From Candidatus Viadribacter manganicus (lineage in GTDB: Bacteria; Pseudomonadota; Alphaproteobacteria; Caulobacterales; Aquidulcibacteraceae), in assembly GCF_001679665.1 (NCBI RefSeq), contig NZ_CP013244.1, forward strand, positions 620,001 through 684,000: DNA of 64,000 nucleotides, read 5' to 3'. The position numbers and the translations under genes are program-made. The notes beneath the pieces are model-generated. The model was given only the letters and a program-made list of their open reading frames with translations, did not search any database and was not told where the DNA came from. Each line of letters begins with the position of its first letter. Within the stretch, counting starts at the first letter, position 1. This document shows positions 26,626-36,679 of the stretch, piece after piece.

Positions 26626-27597
26626 ATGTCAAAGAAGCCTCCTTTTCAGCCAAAGCCGCGCGACGTGCTGATCGTGCTGTTTCCGGGCTTTCAGATCATC
26701 GATGCAGCCGGCCCCATCGGCGCGTTCGAGATTGCGGCCCGCTACGCGCCGGGCGCTTACACGATACGAACGGCGGCGCCGGCAGCAGGATTAGCACCCT
26801 CATCATCGGGCGTGCCGATGCCAGCGGAAGCGCTGAGCGGCCGCGCCAAGGTAGACACGTTCATCGTCGTCGGCGGTAACGGCACTGGCGATGCGATGCG
26901 CGATGCGAACTTCATCCGCGCCATCAGCAAAGCGCCAGCGCGTGCACGGCGAGTAGCGAGCGTTTGCTCCGGCGCTTTCCTGCTGGCGCAAGCGGGATTG
27001 CTCAAAGGCAAGCGCGCGACAACACATTGGCGGCGCGCAGCGCAATTGGCGCAGATGTTTCCGGACGTGCGCGTCGAAGCTGATTGCATCCACATCAAGG
27101 ATGGGGCGGTGTGGACCTCCGCCGGCGTAACCGCGGGCATCGACCTTGCGCTAGCGATGATCGCCGAAGATCTCGGTGAAGATCTTGCAGCAGACGTCGC
27201 GCGCGAGATGGTGGTGTACGCTAAACGCCCCGGCGGTCAGGCGCAGCACTCCGCTTTGCTTGAACTCGACAGCGCCGCCTCGCGCTTTGCGCCTCTCAAT
27301 GCCTGGATGCGCGAGCACTTGGCGGAAGATCTCTCCGTCGAGCGCTTGGCGGCGCAAGCGGCGATGAGCCCACGAAACTTCGCGCGCGCCTACGCCACGG
27401 AAACCGGCGTCACGCCCGCTAAAGCTGTCGAGCGTCTGCGCGCGGAAACAGCACGCACGGCATTGGCTCAAGGCGGCGCCATCCAAGAGATCGCACGCCG
27501 CACCGGCTTCGGCGATCCCGAACGCATGCGGCGCGCTTTCATGCGCCTCTACGGCGCCCCACCCGCCGCAATGCGCCGGACGCTACGGCGCGCTTGA
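26626..27597 (+). CDS. GlxA family transcriptional regulator (DJ-1 domain plus AraC HTH)
   Basis: 323 residues from ATG 26626. The N-terminal DJ-1/PfpI-like domain has VLIVLFPGFQIIDAAGP, SVCSGAFLLAQAGLL and WTSAGVTAGIDLALAM. The C-terminal AraC domain has LSVERLAAQAAMSPRNFARAY and IQEIARRTGFGDPERMRRAF. GlxA-type regulators usually control an adjacent operon in response to a metabolite bound by the DJ-1 part. Here the obvious target is the divergent DJ-1/DUF1272 operon. Confidence 0.92.
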   Translation: MSKKPPFQPKPRDVLIVLFPGFQIIDAAGPIGAFEIAARYAPGAYTIRTAAPAAGLAPSSSGVPMPAEALSGRAKVDTFIVVGGNGTGDAMRDANFIRAISKAPARARRVASVCSGAFLLAQAGLLKGKRATTHWRRAAQLAQMFPDVRVEADCIHIKDGAVWTSAGVTAGIDLALAMIAEDLGEDLAADVAREMVVYAKRPGGQAQHSALLELDSAASRFAPLNAWMREHLAEDLSVERLAAQAAMSPRNFARAYATETGVTPAKAVERLRAETARTALAQGGAIQEIARRTGFGDPERMRRAFMRLYGAPPAAMRRTLRRA

Positions 27598-27630
27598 CGC
27601 AAGCGATGTTCAGGCAGACGAACGCTGCCC

Positions 27631-28443
27631 ATGGCTGAACCGCAAAAAACAATCTTCGTCACTGGCGCAGGCTCCGGTATCGGACGCGCCACCGCTCAAC
27701 TCTTCGCCCAGCGCGGCTGGTTCGTCGGCCTGTTCGACGTCAACGCAAAGGGGCTCGAAGAAACGGCGGCGTCATTGCCTGAAGGCCAGCGGCTCTCAAT
27801 GGAGTTCGACGTGCGCGATCGCGCAGGCTGGGCGCGCGCCGTCGAAACGTTCGGCCAAGCCACCAATCGGCGCATGCACGTGCTGTTCAACAATGCCGGC
27901 GTCGGCAGAGGCGGCCCGATCGACGAAATGCCCGGCGACGACATCGATCTCGTGCTCGATGTAAACTTGAAAGGCGTAATCAACGGTGTGAACGCGGCGC
28001 TGCCTTTGCTGCGCGAAACGCCGGGCGCGCGCATCGTCAATACAGCCTCTGTCGCCGGCATATTCGGCGCGCCGAATATGGCGGTCTATTGCGCGACCAA
28101 GTTCGGCGTGCGCGGCCTCACTGAATCGCTCGATATCGAATTTTCGAAGTACGGCGTGCGTGTCGTGAGCTTGATGCCGTGGTTCGTTGACACTGCAATC
28201 CTCGACGGATTGCCCGCAGGCTCAAACCAAGGCTCGAACCGGCGCATCCGCGACGCGCTGACGGAAAACAAAACGCCGATCTATCCGGTGAGCATGGCCG
28301 CAGAGCGCGCGTGGGACGCCGCTCATGGCAGCGACGTGCACTACATGGTCGGCCAAGCTGCCGAGCGCGCACGTTTCTTCGCCCGGTTCTTCCCCGGCGC
28401 GATGCGCAATCAAATCAAGAAGCAATTCTCCAGCGAGGGCTAA
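27631..28443 (+). CDS. Short-chain dehydrogenase/reductase
   Basis: 270 residues. Cofactor motif TGAGSGIGRAT, NNAGVG, NTASVAG and active site Tyr-x-x-x-Lys as YCATKFG define a classical SDR. The Asp in LFDVNAKG after strand two favours NAD(H). A C-terminal helix rich in Arg and Phe (ARFFARFFPGAMRNQIKK) is unusual but common in the sub-branch acting on hydrophobic substrates. Substrate unknown. The GlxA-type gene lies 33 bases upstream, so they may share a transcript. Confidence 0.9.
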   Translation: MAEPQKTIFVTGAGSGIGRATAQLFAQRGWFVGLFDVNAKGLEETAASLPEGQRLSMEFDVRDRAGWARAVETFGQATNRRMHVLFNNAGVGRGGPIDEMPGDDIDLVLDVNLKGVINGVNAALPLLRETPGARIVNTASVAGIFGAPNMAVYCATKFGVRGLTESLDIEFSKYGVRVVSLMPWFVDTAILDGLPAGSNQGSNRRIRDALTENKTPIYPVSMAAERAWDAAHGSDVHYMVGQAAERARFFARFFPGAMRNQIKKQFSSEG

Positions 28444-28456
28444 GCCCCGCGCCGGT

Positions 28457-29662
28457 TCAGGTCGCGACTTCGCGCGGCTCGATCGCGGTGTTGGCGGCGC
28501 TCGTGTCGGCCGGAGCGTCGGTCGCGCCCGGCGCTGGCGCCGCCTCGTCCGTCACCGTGCCTTGGACGCCATCAACCGCAACGCCATCCGTTTCCGGGAT
28601 CAGCTCGTCAGCGGCCGTGCCGCTGCGACGTGAACCCATCGCGCCACGACGGCGGGCCAGAGCTTCCTGGTAGTAGGCGCGCTCAGAGCGGTTCGGGAAG
28701 CGATAAAAGACGTGGCTTTCGATCGAGGTGGTTTCGACCAGGCCAGAATTCCAAACCGGGTTCACAGCATGGGTGTGATAGTGGGTGGCGCCCTGCGTGA
28801 TCGGGCGCGTGTAGCCTGACATCACAGCTGTCGCGACGCGCTGAGCGCGATCCCAGGCGCGGCCACGCGGACGATGGTTCAGCGAACCGTCGCAGGTGAA
28901 CGTGAACTGGCACCCGGTCGAACGGTGCGAGCCCTGATAGACGACGCCGCAAATCGAGTTCGGGTACGCGCCCGAGCGAACGCGGTTCATGATGACTTCG
29001 GCAACCGCGATCTGGCCGCGTTGGCTCTCGCCGCGCGCTTCGTAATAGATCGCCTGGGACAAGCAGTCTTGCTGACGTGCATCGATCTGCGGTTCGGCAG
29101 GAACGGCTCGCTCTTGAGCGGGTTGGTTAGGCGTCGGGCCACGCAGAACCGCTTGCACCATCATGGCGCGAGCGTCGGGGCTCTCGAACAACGTGGCTTG
29201 GCCGCGCGCGCGCAGGCCATCGTTGGTGCGGAAGGACGTGAGTTGAACGTGAGCGGCCGGATCGGACGTCAGCAGTTCTTGCTCGAACTGCGCGGCGAAC
29301 GCGGTCGAGGTTGCGGCCCACTCGGCGCCGTCCCGTTGCTCAGCAGCACGATGCGAGATCACAGGCATCGCGACTGCTGCAGCCGCTAAGCACATGATCG
29401 TCGCTGCGCCCTGACGCACGGCCAGAGGGTTCCGTTCGATCTCTACCATTAGCTGGGTCCGAATCTCGCCCGCAAGAATAGTCAGTCGACGCCAGAACAA
29501 CGACAAATGCATTAAGCCCCGCTTAATCGTGTGCAGTTTTGGCACAAACGAAAGCCAAATATTCCGCAACAGCCCAGTTCGTTTCGCCTGAGGAATATTG
29601 TAACCTCGGGCTCCGGGGGGATACAGGACCCGCGCGCGAGGGGCGATTGACTTTTTGTTCAT
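28457..29662 (-). CDS. SleB-like cell wall hydrolase, membrane-anchored
   Basis: 401 residues from ATG 29662 with GGGAGGCGAG just upstream; the open frame extends further into ppdK but without a binding site. A membrane segment at about residues 93-110 (GAATIMCLAAAAVAMPVIS) follows a basic N-terminal region. The hydrolase_2/SleB domain is at about 205-320: CLSQAIYYEARGE with the catalytic Glu, VAEVIMNRV, YPNSICGVVYQGS and a C-x-F-x-F-x-C-DG block. It probably cleaves peptidoglycan in the periplasm. An acidic Ala/Pro-rich tail closes it. Confidence 0.88.
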   Translation of the reverse strand: MNKKSIAPRARVLYPPGARGYNIPQAKRTGLLRNIWLSFVPKLHTIKRGLMHLSLFWRRLTILAGEIRTQLMVEIERNPLAVRQGAATIMCLAAAAVAMPVISHRAAEQRDGAEWAATSTAFAAQFEQELLTSDPAAHVQLTSFRTNDGLRARGQATLFESPDARAMMVQAVLRGPTPNQPAQERAVPAEPQIDARQQDCLSQAIYYEARGESQRGQIAVAEVIMNRVRSGAYPNSICGVVYQGSHRSTGCQFTFTCDGSLNHRPRGRAWDRAQRVATAVMSGYTRPITQGATHYHTHAVNPVWNSGLVETTSIESHVFYRFPNRSERAYYQEALARRRGAMGSRRSGTAADELIPETDGVAVDGVQGTVTDEAAPAPGATDAPADTSAANTAIEPREVAT

Positions 29663-29855
29663 AGTCTCGCCTCCCGTCTCAACTGGCCTACTTCTGGGGC
29701 TCGGTGCGTCCATCAGGTCACGCCGAGAAAGCCCAAAGTGGACAAAGTCTTGCGAGGCTCGTGCCAGTTCACCAACGAGGCGAATAAGACCGCGACGGCC
29801 GGTCGCGGCCGCCGCAGCGGGGTTCCCTGGGGTAATTTGCGGTGTGGGGTAACCG

Positions 29856-32525
29856 TCAGCCTTTTCTGGCGAGCGCCGCTTGCGCCGCCGCCAGGCGCGC
29901 GATCGGGACCCGGTAGGGCGAGCAAGAGACATAATCGAGCCCTGCTCGCTCGAAGAAGGCGATCGAGGCGGGGTCGCCTCCGTGCTCTCCGCATATGCCA
30001 AGTTTGAGCCCCTGCCTGGTGGCTCGCCCCCGTTCGCAGGCGAGCCGGACCAGCTCCCCAACGCCATCGGCATCAATGGAGACGAACGGATCGCTCGTTA
30101 ACACTTGGCGCTCGACATAGGTTCCGAGGAACCGCCCGGCGTCGTCGCGGGAAACGCCCAGGGTCGCTTGGGTGAGATCGTTTGTACCAAACGAGAAGAA
30201 CTCGGCCAGCTCGGCGATCTCGCCGGCCCGCAGCGCGGCGCGCGGCAACTCGATCATCGTGCCGACCAGGTAATCAAGCTTACGCCCCCGCTTGCCGAAC
30301 ACCTCGCCCGCAATGGCGTCGATGCGGCCCTTCAAGATCTCAAGCTCTTTCTTGGTGATCGCGAACGGGATCATGATCTCCGGGATCGGCGCTGCGCCCT
30401 GCTCGGCCACATCGCACGCGGCCTCGAAAACCGCGCGCGCCTGCATGTCGTAGATTTCCGGGAAAACGATCGCCAGCCGGCAGCCGCGGAAGCCGAGCAT
30501 CGGATTGCTCTCGGCCAATGCTTTGACCCGCGACGACAACCAATCGGCCGTGACGCCCAGCGACGGCGCAACTTCGGCGATGTCCTCTTCCGAGTGCGGC
30601 AAGAACTCATGCAGCGGCGGATCGAGGAAGCGAATGGTGACCGGCCGTCCGCCCATCGCCTTGAAGATGGCGACGAAGTCCGCCCGCTGGTGCGGGAAGA
30701 GTTCATCGAGCGCCTTGATGCGCGCGCCTTGCGTTTCCGCCACGATCATCTTGCGAACGGACGCGATGCGTTGCGCGTCGAAGAACATGTGCTCGGTGCG
30801 GCAAAGGCCGATGCCTTCGGCGCCGAACTTCACCGCAACGTCCGCATCGTGCGGCGTGTCGGCATTGGTGCGTACTTTGAGGCGGCGCGCAGCGTCCGCC
30901 CATGTCATCACCGTTGCGAAATCGCCGGTAAGTTCGGGTTCGACCATTTGCGCCGCGCCAAACAGCACATGACCGGCTGAACCGTCGACGGTGATGGTCT
31001 CGCCCCTTTTGACAACGCGTCCGCCGGCGGTGAACTCACCAGCTTTCATGTTGATGCGAATATCGCCGGCGCCGGAAACGCACGGCCGGCCCATGCCGCG
31101 CGCCACAACAGCGGCGTGACTGGTCATGCCGCCGCGCGCAGTGACGATGGCCTGCGATGCGTGCATGCCATGAATGTCTTCAGGGCTCGTCTCTTCGCGA
31201 ACCAGGATGACCTTCTGACGATCAGCGGCGAGGCGCTCAGCTTCGTCCGGGTCGAACACTACGATGCCGACAGCCGCGCCCGGCGACGCCGGCAAACCAC
31301 GGCAGATGATGTCACGCGTGTACCCGTCCGCGATCGTCGGGTGCAGCAATTGATCGAGCGCGGCGGCGTCAACGCGCAGCACAGCCTCATCGGTGGTGAT
31401 CAGCCCCTCGCCCACCATATCGACCGCGATCTTCAACGCCGCCTTCGCGGTGCGCTTCCCGTTGCGAGTTTGCAGCATGTAGAGCTTGTCGCGCTCGACC
31501 GTGAACTCAAGGTCCTGCATGTCGCGATAGTGCGCTTCGAGCTTTTGATAGACGGCGACGAGTTCGGCGAACACCGCAGGCATCGCCTCTTCGAGTGACT
31601 CGCCCGTTTCCTTCATCTCCAGCCGCGCCGCTTTCGTCAGCGCGCGCGGCGTGCGAATGCCGGCGACAACATCCTCGCCTTGAGCATTGATCAGGAATTC
31701 GCCGTAAAACTTCTTCGCGCCGGTCGAAGGATCGCGCGTGAACGCAACGCCGGTCGCGGACGTCTCGCCCATATTGCCGAACACCATTGCCTGCACGTTG
31801 ACGGCAGTGCCCCAGCTTTCGGGAATGTTGTTGTGCTTGCGATAGAAGATCGCCCGATCGTTCATCCAGCTTGCGAACACGGCGCCGACAGCGCCCCAAA
31901 GCTGATCCTTCGGATCGGACGGGAACGGCTTGCCAAGCTGACGCTCCACGGCGCGCTTGTATTCCTTCACGACCGCTTTCCAATCCTCAGCCGTCATCTC
32001 GGTGTCGGATGAATAGCCCTGCAGATCTTTCTGCGAGCCCAGAATTTCTTCGAACTCACCATGCTCCAGCTCAAGCACGACGTCCGAGTACATTTGAATG
32101 AAGCGCCGATAGCTATCGTATGCGAAGCGCGCATCGCCCGAGAGCTTCGCCAAACCCTCAACCGTCTCATCGTTGAGACCAAGGTTCAGCACCGTATCCA
32201 TCATGCCCGGCATCGAGGCGCGCGAGCCCGAGCGCACCGAAACCAGCAGCGGATTGGAAGCATCGCCGAAGCCCTTGCCGGCCTTCTTCTCAAGAACGGC
32301 CATCGCCGCATCAACCTGCGCGGCAAGTTCCGCAGGATAGGTGCGCTTGTTCTCATAGAACTCGGTGCAGACTTCGGTGGTGATCGTGAAGCCTGGCGGC
32401 ACAGGCAGCCCAAGCTTCGACATTTCCGCGAGGTTCGCGCCCTTGCCGCCAAGCAGCGCCTTCATCGACGCATCGCCCGCGCTCTCACCGCCGCCGAACC
32501 CGTAAACCCACTGCTTCTGCGCCAT
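29856..32525 (-). CDS. ppdK: Pyruvate, phosphate dikinase
   Basis: 889 residues, the usual length. N-terminal ATP-grasp part (GGKGANLAEMSKLGLPVPPGF), central swivelling domain with the phosphorylated His in RGGMTSHAAVVARGMG (about residue 467), and the PEP/pyruvate barrel with GTNDLTQ and CGEHGGDP near the C terminus. It interconverts pyruvate, ATP and phosphate with PEP, AMP and PPi. An inverted-repeat element lies directly upstream, between it and glyS. The 3' side (29663-29855) holds no gene. Confidence 0.97.
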   Translation of the reverse strand: MAQKQWVYGFGGGESAGDASMKALLGGKGANLAEMSKLGLPVPPGFTITTEVCTEFYENKRTYPAELAAQVDAAMAVLEKKAGKGFGDASNPLLVSVRSGSRASMPGMMDTVLNLGLNDETVEGLAKLSGDARFAYDSYRRFIQMYSDVVLELEHGEFEEILGSQKDLQGYSSDTEMTAEDWKAVVKEYKRAVERQLGKPFPSDPKDQLWGAVGAVFASWMNDRAIFYRKHNNIPESWGTAVNVQAMVFGNMGETSATGVAFTRDPSTGAKKFYGEFLINAQGEDVVAGIRTPRALTKAARLEMKETGESLEEAMPAVFAELVAVYQKLEAHYRDMQDLEFTVERDKLYMLQTRNGKRTAKAALKIAVDMVGEGLITTDEAVLRVDAAALDQLLHPTIADGYTRDIICRGLPASPGAAVGIVVFDPDEAERLAADRQKVILVREETSPEDIHGMHASQAIVTARGGMTSHAAVVARGMGRPCVSGAGDIRINMKAGEFTAGGRVVKRGETITVDGSAGHVLFGAAQMVEPELTGDFATVMTWADAARRLKVRTNADTPHDADVAVKFGAEGIGLCRTEHMFFDAQRIASVRKMIVAETQGARIKALDELFPHQRADFVAIFKAMGGRPVTIRFLDPPLHEFLPHSEEDIAEVAPSLGVTADWLSSRVKALAESNPMLGFRGCRLAIVFPEIYDMQARAVFEAACDVAEQGAAPIPEIMIPFAITKKELEILKGRIDAIAGEVFGKRGRKLDYLVGTMIELPRAALRAGEIAELAEFFSFGTNDLTQATLGVSRDDAGRFLGTYVERQVLTSDPFVSIDADGVGELVRLACERGRATRQGLKLGICGEHGGDPASIAFFERAGLDYVSCSPYRVPIARLAAAQAALARKG

Positions 32526-32540
32526 TCCGCTCTAGCCCTT

Positions 32541-32701
32541 CCGCCCGCTCCTCCTCGATTGAGGAGCTGTCATCGCGAAGCGATAACTGAGGAGGTGAGG
32601 CCAATGGTTTTGAAGGCGGAGCCTCCAAGGCTCTTCCGTCACCACCGAGCGCGCACCTCCTCCGCCGCTTCGCGGCGCCTCCTCCATCGAGGAGGAGGCG
32701 G
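32541..32701. repeat. MITE-like palindromic element of about 161 bases between glyS and ppdK
   Basis: The ends are inverted copies: CCGCCCGCTCCTCCTCGAT at 32541-32559 against ATCGAGGAGGAGGCGG at 32686-32701. Inside are nested hairpins: CTCCTC-GATT-GAGGAG (32549-32564), ATCGC-gaa-GCGAT, GAGCC-tccaa-GGCTC, and GCCGC-ttc-GCGGC. It encodes no protein. The TCATCGC-type core resembles intergenic palindromic repeats common in sphingomonads and other alphaproteobacteria. It sits upstream of ppdK and could affect its transcript. Confidence 0.7.
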
Positions 32702-32706
32702 TGCAA

Positions 32707-34794
32707 TCAGCCTTCGATCTTGGAAAAATCCGCGACCTGAGACAGCGCCTCACGTAACCGCGAGAGCAGCAAAAGTCTATTGCGCCGCAGCATCGGGTCT
32801 TCGGCATTGACCATGACTTTATCGAAGAACGCATCGACCGGCGCGCGAAGCCCGCTCAGCGCCTTCATCGCCGCAGCGAAGTCTTCTTTTTCCACCGCCG
32901 CGCGCGCCGCAGGCAACGCTTTTTCGAGCGCATCAAAGAGCGCCTTCTCGGCAGGCTCGGCGAGCTTGGATGCATCGACTTGGCCCTTGGCCTCCTCGGC
33001 GCTCCACTTCCCCTTCTTCTCTTCCGCCGCAAGAATGTTCGCCGCGCGCTTGTAGCCCGCGAGAAGGTTCGCGCCGTCTTCGGTTTTCAGGAATGCGTCG
33101 AGTGCTTCAACGCGCGCGACAATGCGAACGAGATCGTCGTCGCCGAGCGCAAAGACGGCGTCGACGAGATCGTGGCGCTTGCCCTGATCGCGGAAGTAGA
33201 TCTTGAGGCGTTCCGCCAAGAAGAACACAACGTCGCTGGCGATGTCCTGCGGATCCACGTCGTGGGATTGTGTGAACCGATCCGCCGCTTCTCTCGCGAT
33301 CGACACGAAGCGCAACCTTGTGTTGTTCGCCAATATCGTTCGAAGGATACCGAGCCCAGCGCGGCGGAGCGCGTAAGGATCGCTGGATCCGGTGGGCCGC
33401 TCATCGATCGCCCAGAAACTCGCGAGCGTGTCTAACTTGTCGGCAAGCGCAAGCGTCACCGCCACCTTATCGGTCGGCACGCGATCATTCGGCCCAAGTG
33501 GCCGGTAGTGATCTTCGATCGCGGCGGCGACGCTTTCGTGGTTGCCTTTGGTCAGCGCGGAAAGTTGGCGGCCGACCTGCCCTTGCAACTCGGGGAATTC
33601 GCCGACGGTTTCCGTCACCAGATCCATTTTGCAGAGGTTCGCCGCTTCGGCGACGAGCTTTTTGTCAGCGCCCGTGACGGCGCAAAGCCCTTCAGCCAGC
33701 GCCTTCACGCGCTCAACCTTATCCCACACACTGCCGAGCCTTTGATGAAAGACGATCTTCTGCAGCTTGGCCTTGCGCTCGTCAGTAAAGAGCGGCGTCG
33801 CCGTATCAACGCTCCAGAAAAACCGCGCATCGCTCAGCCGCGCAGAAAGCACGCGCGCGTTGCCCGCCGCAATTGCTTTGCCGCCATCCTTCGCTTCGAC
33901 GTTCGCCACCACGATAAAATGCGGCGCAAGCCCGCCCTTCTTGGGATCGCGCACGGCGAAATACTTTTGGTGCGTCCGCATCGAGAGACGGATCACTTCA
34001 CCGGGTAGATTGAGGAAATCCTTGTCCATATCGCCGAGCAGCACCACAGGCCACTCAACCAGGCCCGCGACCTCTTCGAGCAAGCCGATATCTTCAACCA
34101 GCTCCAGCCCCTTCGCGGCGCAGAGCTTTTTGGCTTGTTCGAGGATGATCGTCTTGCGCTCGTCGCGCTCGATCAGAACTTTCGCGCCGCGCAGTTTGGA
34201 TGCGTGATCGGCGGCGCTCGTCACCGGCATAGCTTCCGGCGCATGGAAGCGATGACCCCACGTCACAGCTTCGCTGCCGACGCCTTCAAGCGCGATCTTC
34301 ACGGCCTTGCCGTCGAACACGCAGCAAATGTTGTGCAGCGGGCGCACCCATTGCAGGTCGCTCGATTGCGAGCGCATCGATTTCGGCCACGGAAACGCGC
34401 GGATGATCTCCGGAATAATCTCCTGCACGATCTCCGCCGTCGCCCGCCCCGCGCGCTCAATCTTCGCGACGTAGAACGAGCCCTTCTTGTCCTCAACGAT
34501 CTCTGCTTGATCGATCGAGGTCAGCCCCGCGCCTTTGAGGAAGCCGTGGATCGCCTGATCGGGCGAACCCACACGCGGGCCTTTGCGCTCGTCATTCACG
34601 TCCGCCGCTTTCGCCGGCAGATCATCTATGAACAATCCAATGCGCCGAGGCGCTGAGAACGTCTTGATCGCCTTTGCGTCCAGACCAGCCGCCTTCAGCT
34701 TCTCGCCAAAGAGCTTCGCCAAATCCTCTTCCGCACGCTTCTGCATGCGCGCCGGAATTTCTTCGGAGAAAAGTTCGATAAGAAGTTGAGGCAT
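32707..34794 (-). CDS. glyS: Glycine--tRNA ligase beta subunit
   Basis: 695 residues from ATG 34794 ([16 protein letters not shown]), which overlaps the glyQ stop as TAATG. It starts with the LLIELFSEEIPARMQ signature, contains an HD-like stretch and a C-terminal DALR-type anticodon domain (VDAFFDKVMVNAEDPMLRRNRL). It forms the alpha2-beta2 bacterial enzyme with GlyQ. Confidence 0.96.
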   Translation of the reverse strand: MPQLLIELFSEEIPARMQKRAEEDLAKLFGEKLKAAGLDAKAIKTFSAPRRIGLFIDDLPAKAADVNDERKGPRVGSPDQAIHGFLKGAGLTSIDQAEIVEDKKGSFYVAKIERAGRATAEIVQEIIPEIIRAFPWPKSMRSQSSDLQWVRPLHNICCVFDGKAVKIALEGVGSEAVTWGHRFHAPEAMPVTSAADHASKLRGAKVLIERDERKTIILEQAKKLCAAKGLELVEDIGLLEEVAGLVEWPVVLLGDMDKDFLNLPGEVIRLSMRTHQKYFAVRDPKKGGLAPHFIVVANVEAKDGGKAIAAGNARVLSARLSDARFFWSVDTATPLFTDERKAKLQKIVFHQRLGSVWDKVERVKALAEGLCAVTGADKKLVAEAANLCKMDLVTETVGEFPELQGQVGRQLSALTKGNHESVAAAIEDHYRPLGPNDRVPTDKVAVTLALADKLDTLASFWAIDERPTGSSDPYALRRAGLGILRTILANNTRLRFVSIAREAADRFTQSHDVDPQDIASDVVFFLAERLKIYFRDQGKRHDLVDAVFALGDDDLVRIVARVEALDAFLKTEDGANLLAGYKRAANILAAEEKKGKWSAEEAKGQVDASKLAEPAEKALFDALEKALPAARAAVEKEDFAAAMKALSGLRAPVDAFFDKVMVNAEDPMLRRNRLLLLSRLREALSQVADFSKIEG

Positions 34795-35672
34795 TAGCGT
34801 TGCCCCTCTTCCCAAGCGCCCGCACAGCCCTTCGCCAAGTCACGCACCCGCGCGATGAAACTCTGCCGCTCAGTCGGCGACACCACGCCGCGCGCGTCGA
34901 GTAAGTTGAACAGATGCGATGCCTTCAGCGTGTAATCGAACGCCGGCAGCACGTTGCCTTCCTTCAGCAGGCGCGCAGCCGTGGCTTCCGCGTCGCCGAA
35001 CCAGCGCAGCACCATCTCAGGATCGCTGAGTTCGAAATTGTAGCGAGATTGCTGCTTCTCGTTTTCGAGAAAGATGTCGCCGTACGTCACCGGGTATTCG
35101 CTATCGGGATCGTTGAACGGCAGATCGTAAACCCGATCTACGCCGAAGACGTACATCGCGAGGCGCTCAAGCCCGTACGTCAGTTCGCCACTCACCGGGC
35201 GCACATCCAAGCCGCCGACTTGCTGGAAGTACGTGTACTGCGACACCTCCATTCCATCGCACCAAACTTCCCAGCCCAAGCCCCAGGCGCCGACGGTCGG
35301 GTTCTCCCAATCGTCTTCGACGAAACGAATGTCGTGCAGCAACGGGTCGATGCCGATGCGCGCGAGCGAGTTGAGGTAAAGCTCCTGCAAGTTCGGCGGG
35401 TTCGGCTTCAAGATCACCTGAAACTGATAATAGTGCTGTAGCCGGTTTGGGTTCTCGCCGTAGCGCCCATCCTTCGGCCGCCGCGAGGGCTGTACATACG
35501 CCGCGCGCCACGGCTTCGGCCCGAGCGAACGCAGCGTCGTGGCCGGGTGCAGCGTGCCGGCGCCGACCTGTTCGTCGTATGGCTGCAGAATGGCGCAACC
35601 CTGCTCGGCCCAGTAATTCTGGAGCGTCAGGATCACATCCTGAAAACAGCGGGGCGGCTTGTGGGTAGTCAT
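34794..35672 (-). CDS. glyQ: Glycine--tRNA ligase alpha subunit
   Basis: 292 residues, class II synthetase core. [25 protein letters not shown] at the N terminus, [19 protein letters not shown] and [16 protein letters not shown] are diagnostic. Coupled by TAATG to glyS. Together they charge tRNA-Gly. Confidence 0.97.
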   Translation of the reverse strand: MTTHKPPRCFQDVILTLQNYWAEQGCAILQPYDEQVGAGTLHPATTLRSLGPKPWRAAYVQPSRRPKDGRYGENPNRLQHYYQFQVILKPNPPNLQELYLNSLARIGIDPLLHDIRFVEDDWENPTVGAWGLGWEVWCDGMEVSQYTYFQQVGGLDVRPVSGELTYGLERLAMYVFGVDRVYDLPFNDPDSEYPVTYGDIFLENEKQQSRYNFELSDPEMVLRWFGDAEATAARLLKEGNVLPAFDYTLKASHLFNLLDARGVVSPTERQSFIARVRDLAKGCAGAWEEGQR

Positions 35673-35731
35673 GAGGCGGACGCGTACCGGCGCCCGCCCC
35701 CGCTTTCAAGCGGAATGCCCCGTCTTTTCAG

Positions 35732-36628
35732 TTACTGCACACGTTCGACGCGAACGCCGCGGGCGCGCAATTGCGCGATGAGGCCATCGGGGCCGTAAAG
35801 GTGGCCCGAGCCCACCGCGACGAAGTCCACGCCGGCGCCGTCAAGCTCTCGGGAGAGCACCTCCATCCAAGCGTTGTTCCGGTCGACGTAAAGCAGCCGG
35901 TACACATTCGGATAGGTCGTGCGCACTTCGGTGACCGTGAGCGCTTCAATCTCCGCAATGTCGCCGCGATCCCAAGCCGCCGAGACGCCGTTGACGAGTT
36001 CAACGCCCTCGTCGGCGCTTTCGATCGCCTGACGCAGCATATCGACCTGCGCCTCCTCACCCCAATTCGCGAACAGAGCCACCTGCTGCTCCGGCGTTTC
36101 GAATGAGCGCAGGGTTTTATCGCGCTCTCGCGCCCACGCGACGACAGCGCGATCAACCCCGGCTTGAGGATCGTATCCGGCCTGAATAATCGGCACGACC
36201 GAAAGCGTGAGCGCGGCCATCCATGGGCGCATCCGGTCGAGCGCTTGCGGCGGAATGCCGAGGCGCTGCGTCAGGGCGCCCAGATGTTCGCGATCTTCCT
36301 CGCTCAAATGAGAAGAGAGCGGAGCACCTGCAGATAAACCCAAGCGCATCGCTTCCGCTTGCCCGCGCGCTTCGGCGGCGGGATCGAGATCGACCTCTGT
36401 CCACACCTCCTGGGCATCCGCGAGCGCCGCTTCGACATGCGGACCACCCCAAGCATCGTTGGCGCGGCGCATGTGAATGGCGCCGTACACATAAAGCGTG
36501 GAGTCAGCGTCGCGCGCGACGAACAGCGCGGGCGCCGCGCCAGTGGCGTCATTCGTCGCTTGCGATGTGGCGCAGGCAGCAACAAAACCCAGAGCAAACG
36601 TAGCAAGGAAGATGCGTGCAATAGACAT
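35732..36628 (-). CDS. TraB/GumN family lipoprotein
   Basis: 298 residues with a lipoprotein signal (MSIARIFLATFALGFVAAC). The TraB/GumN (Tiki-like) core shows YVYGAIHMRR, WTEVDLDPA and GSGHLYGPDGLIAQLRARG. Family members are putative metal-dependent proteases of the envelope. It sits downstream of an exported alpha/beta hydrolase gene on the same strand. Confidence 0.88.
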   Translation of the reverse strand: MSIARIFLATFALGFVAACATSQATNDATGAAPALFVARDADSTLYVYGAIHMRRANDAWGGPHVEAALADAQEVWTEVDLDPAAEARGQAEAMRLGLSAGAPLSSHLSEEDREHLGALTQRLGIPPQALDRMRPWMAALTLSVVPIIQAGYDPQAGVDRAVVAWARERDKTLRSFETPEQQVALFANWGEEAQVDMLRQAIESADEGVELVNGVSAAWDRGDIAEIEALTVTEVRTTYPNVYRLLYVDRNNAWMEVLSRELDGAGVDFVAVGSGHLYGPDGLIAQLRARGVRVERVQ

Positions 36629-36679
36629 AAGTGCTCCTTCGCGCGGCGGCGCGTTTGAATTTTATGCGTGCGTCTCGGG

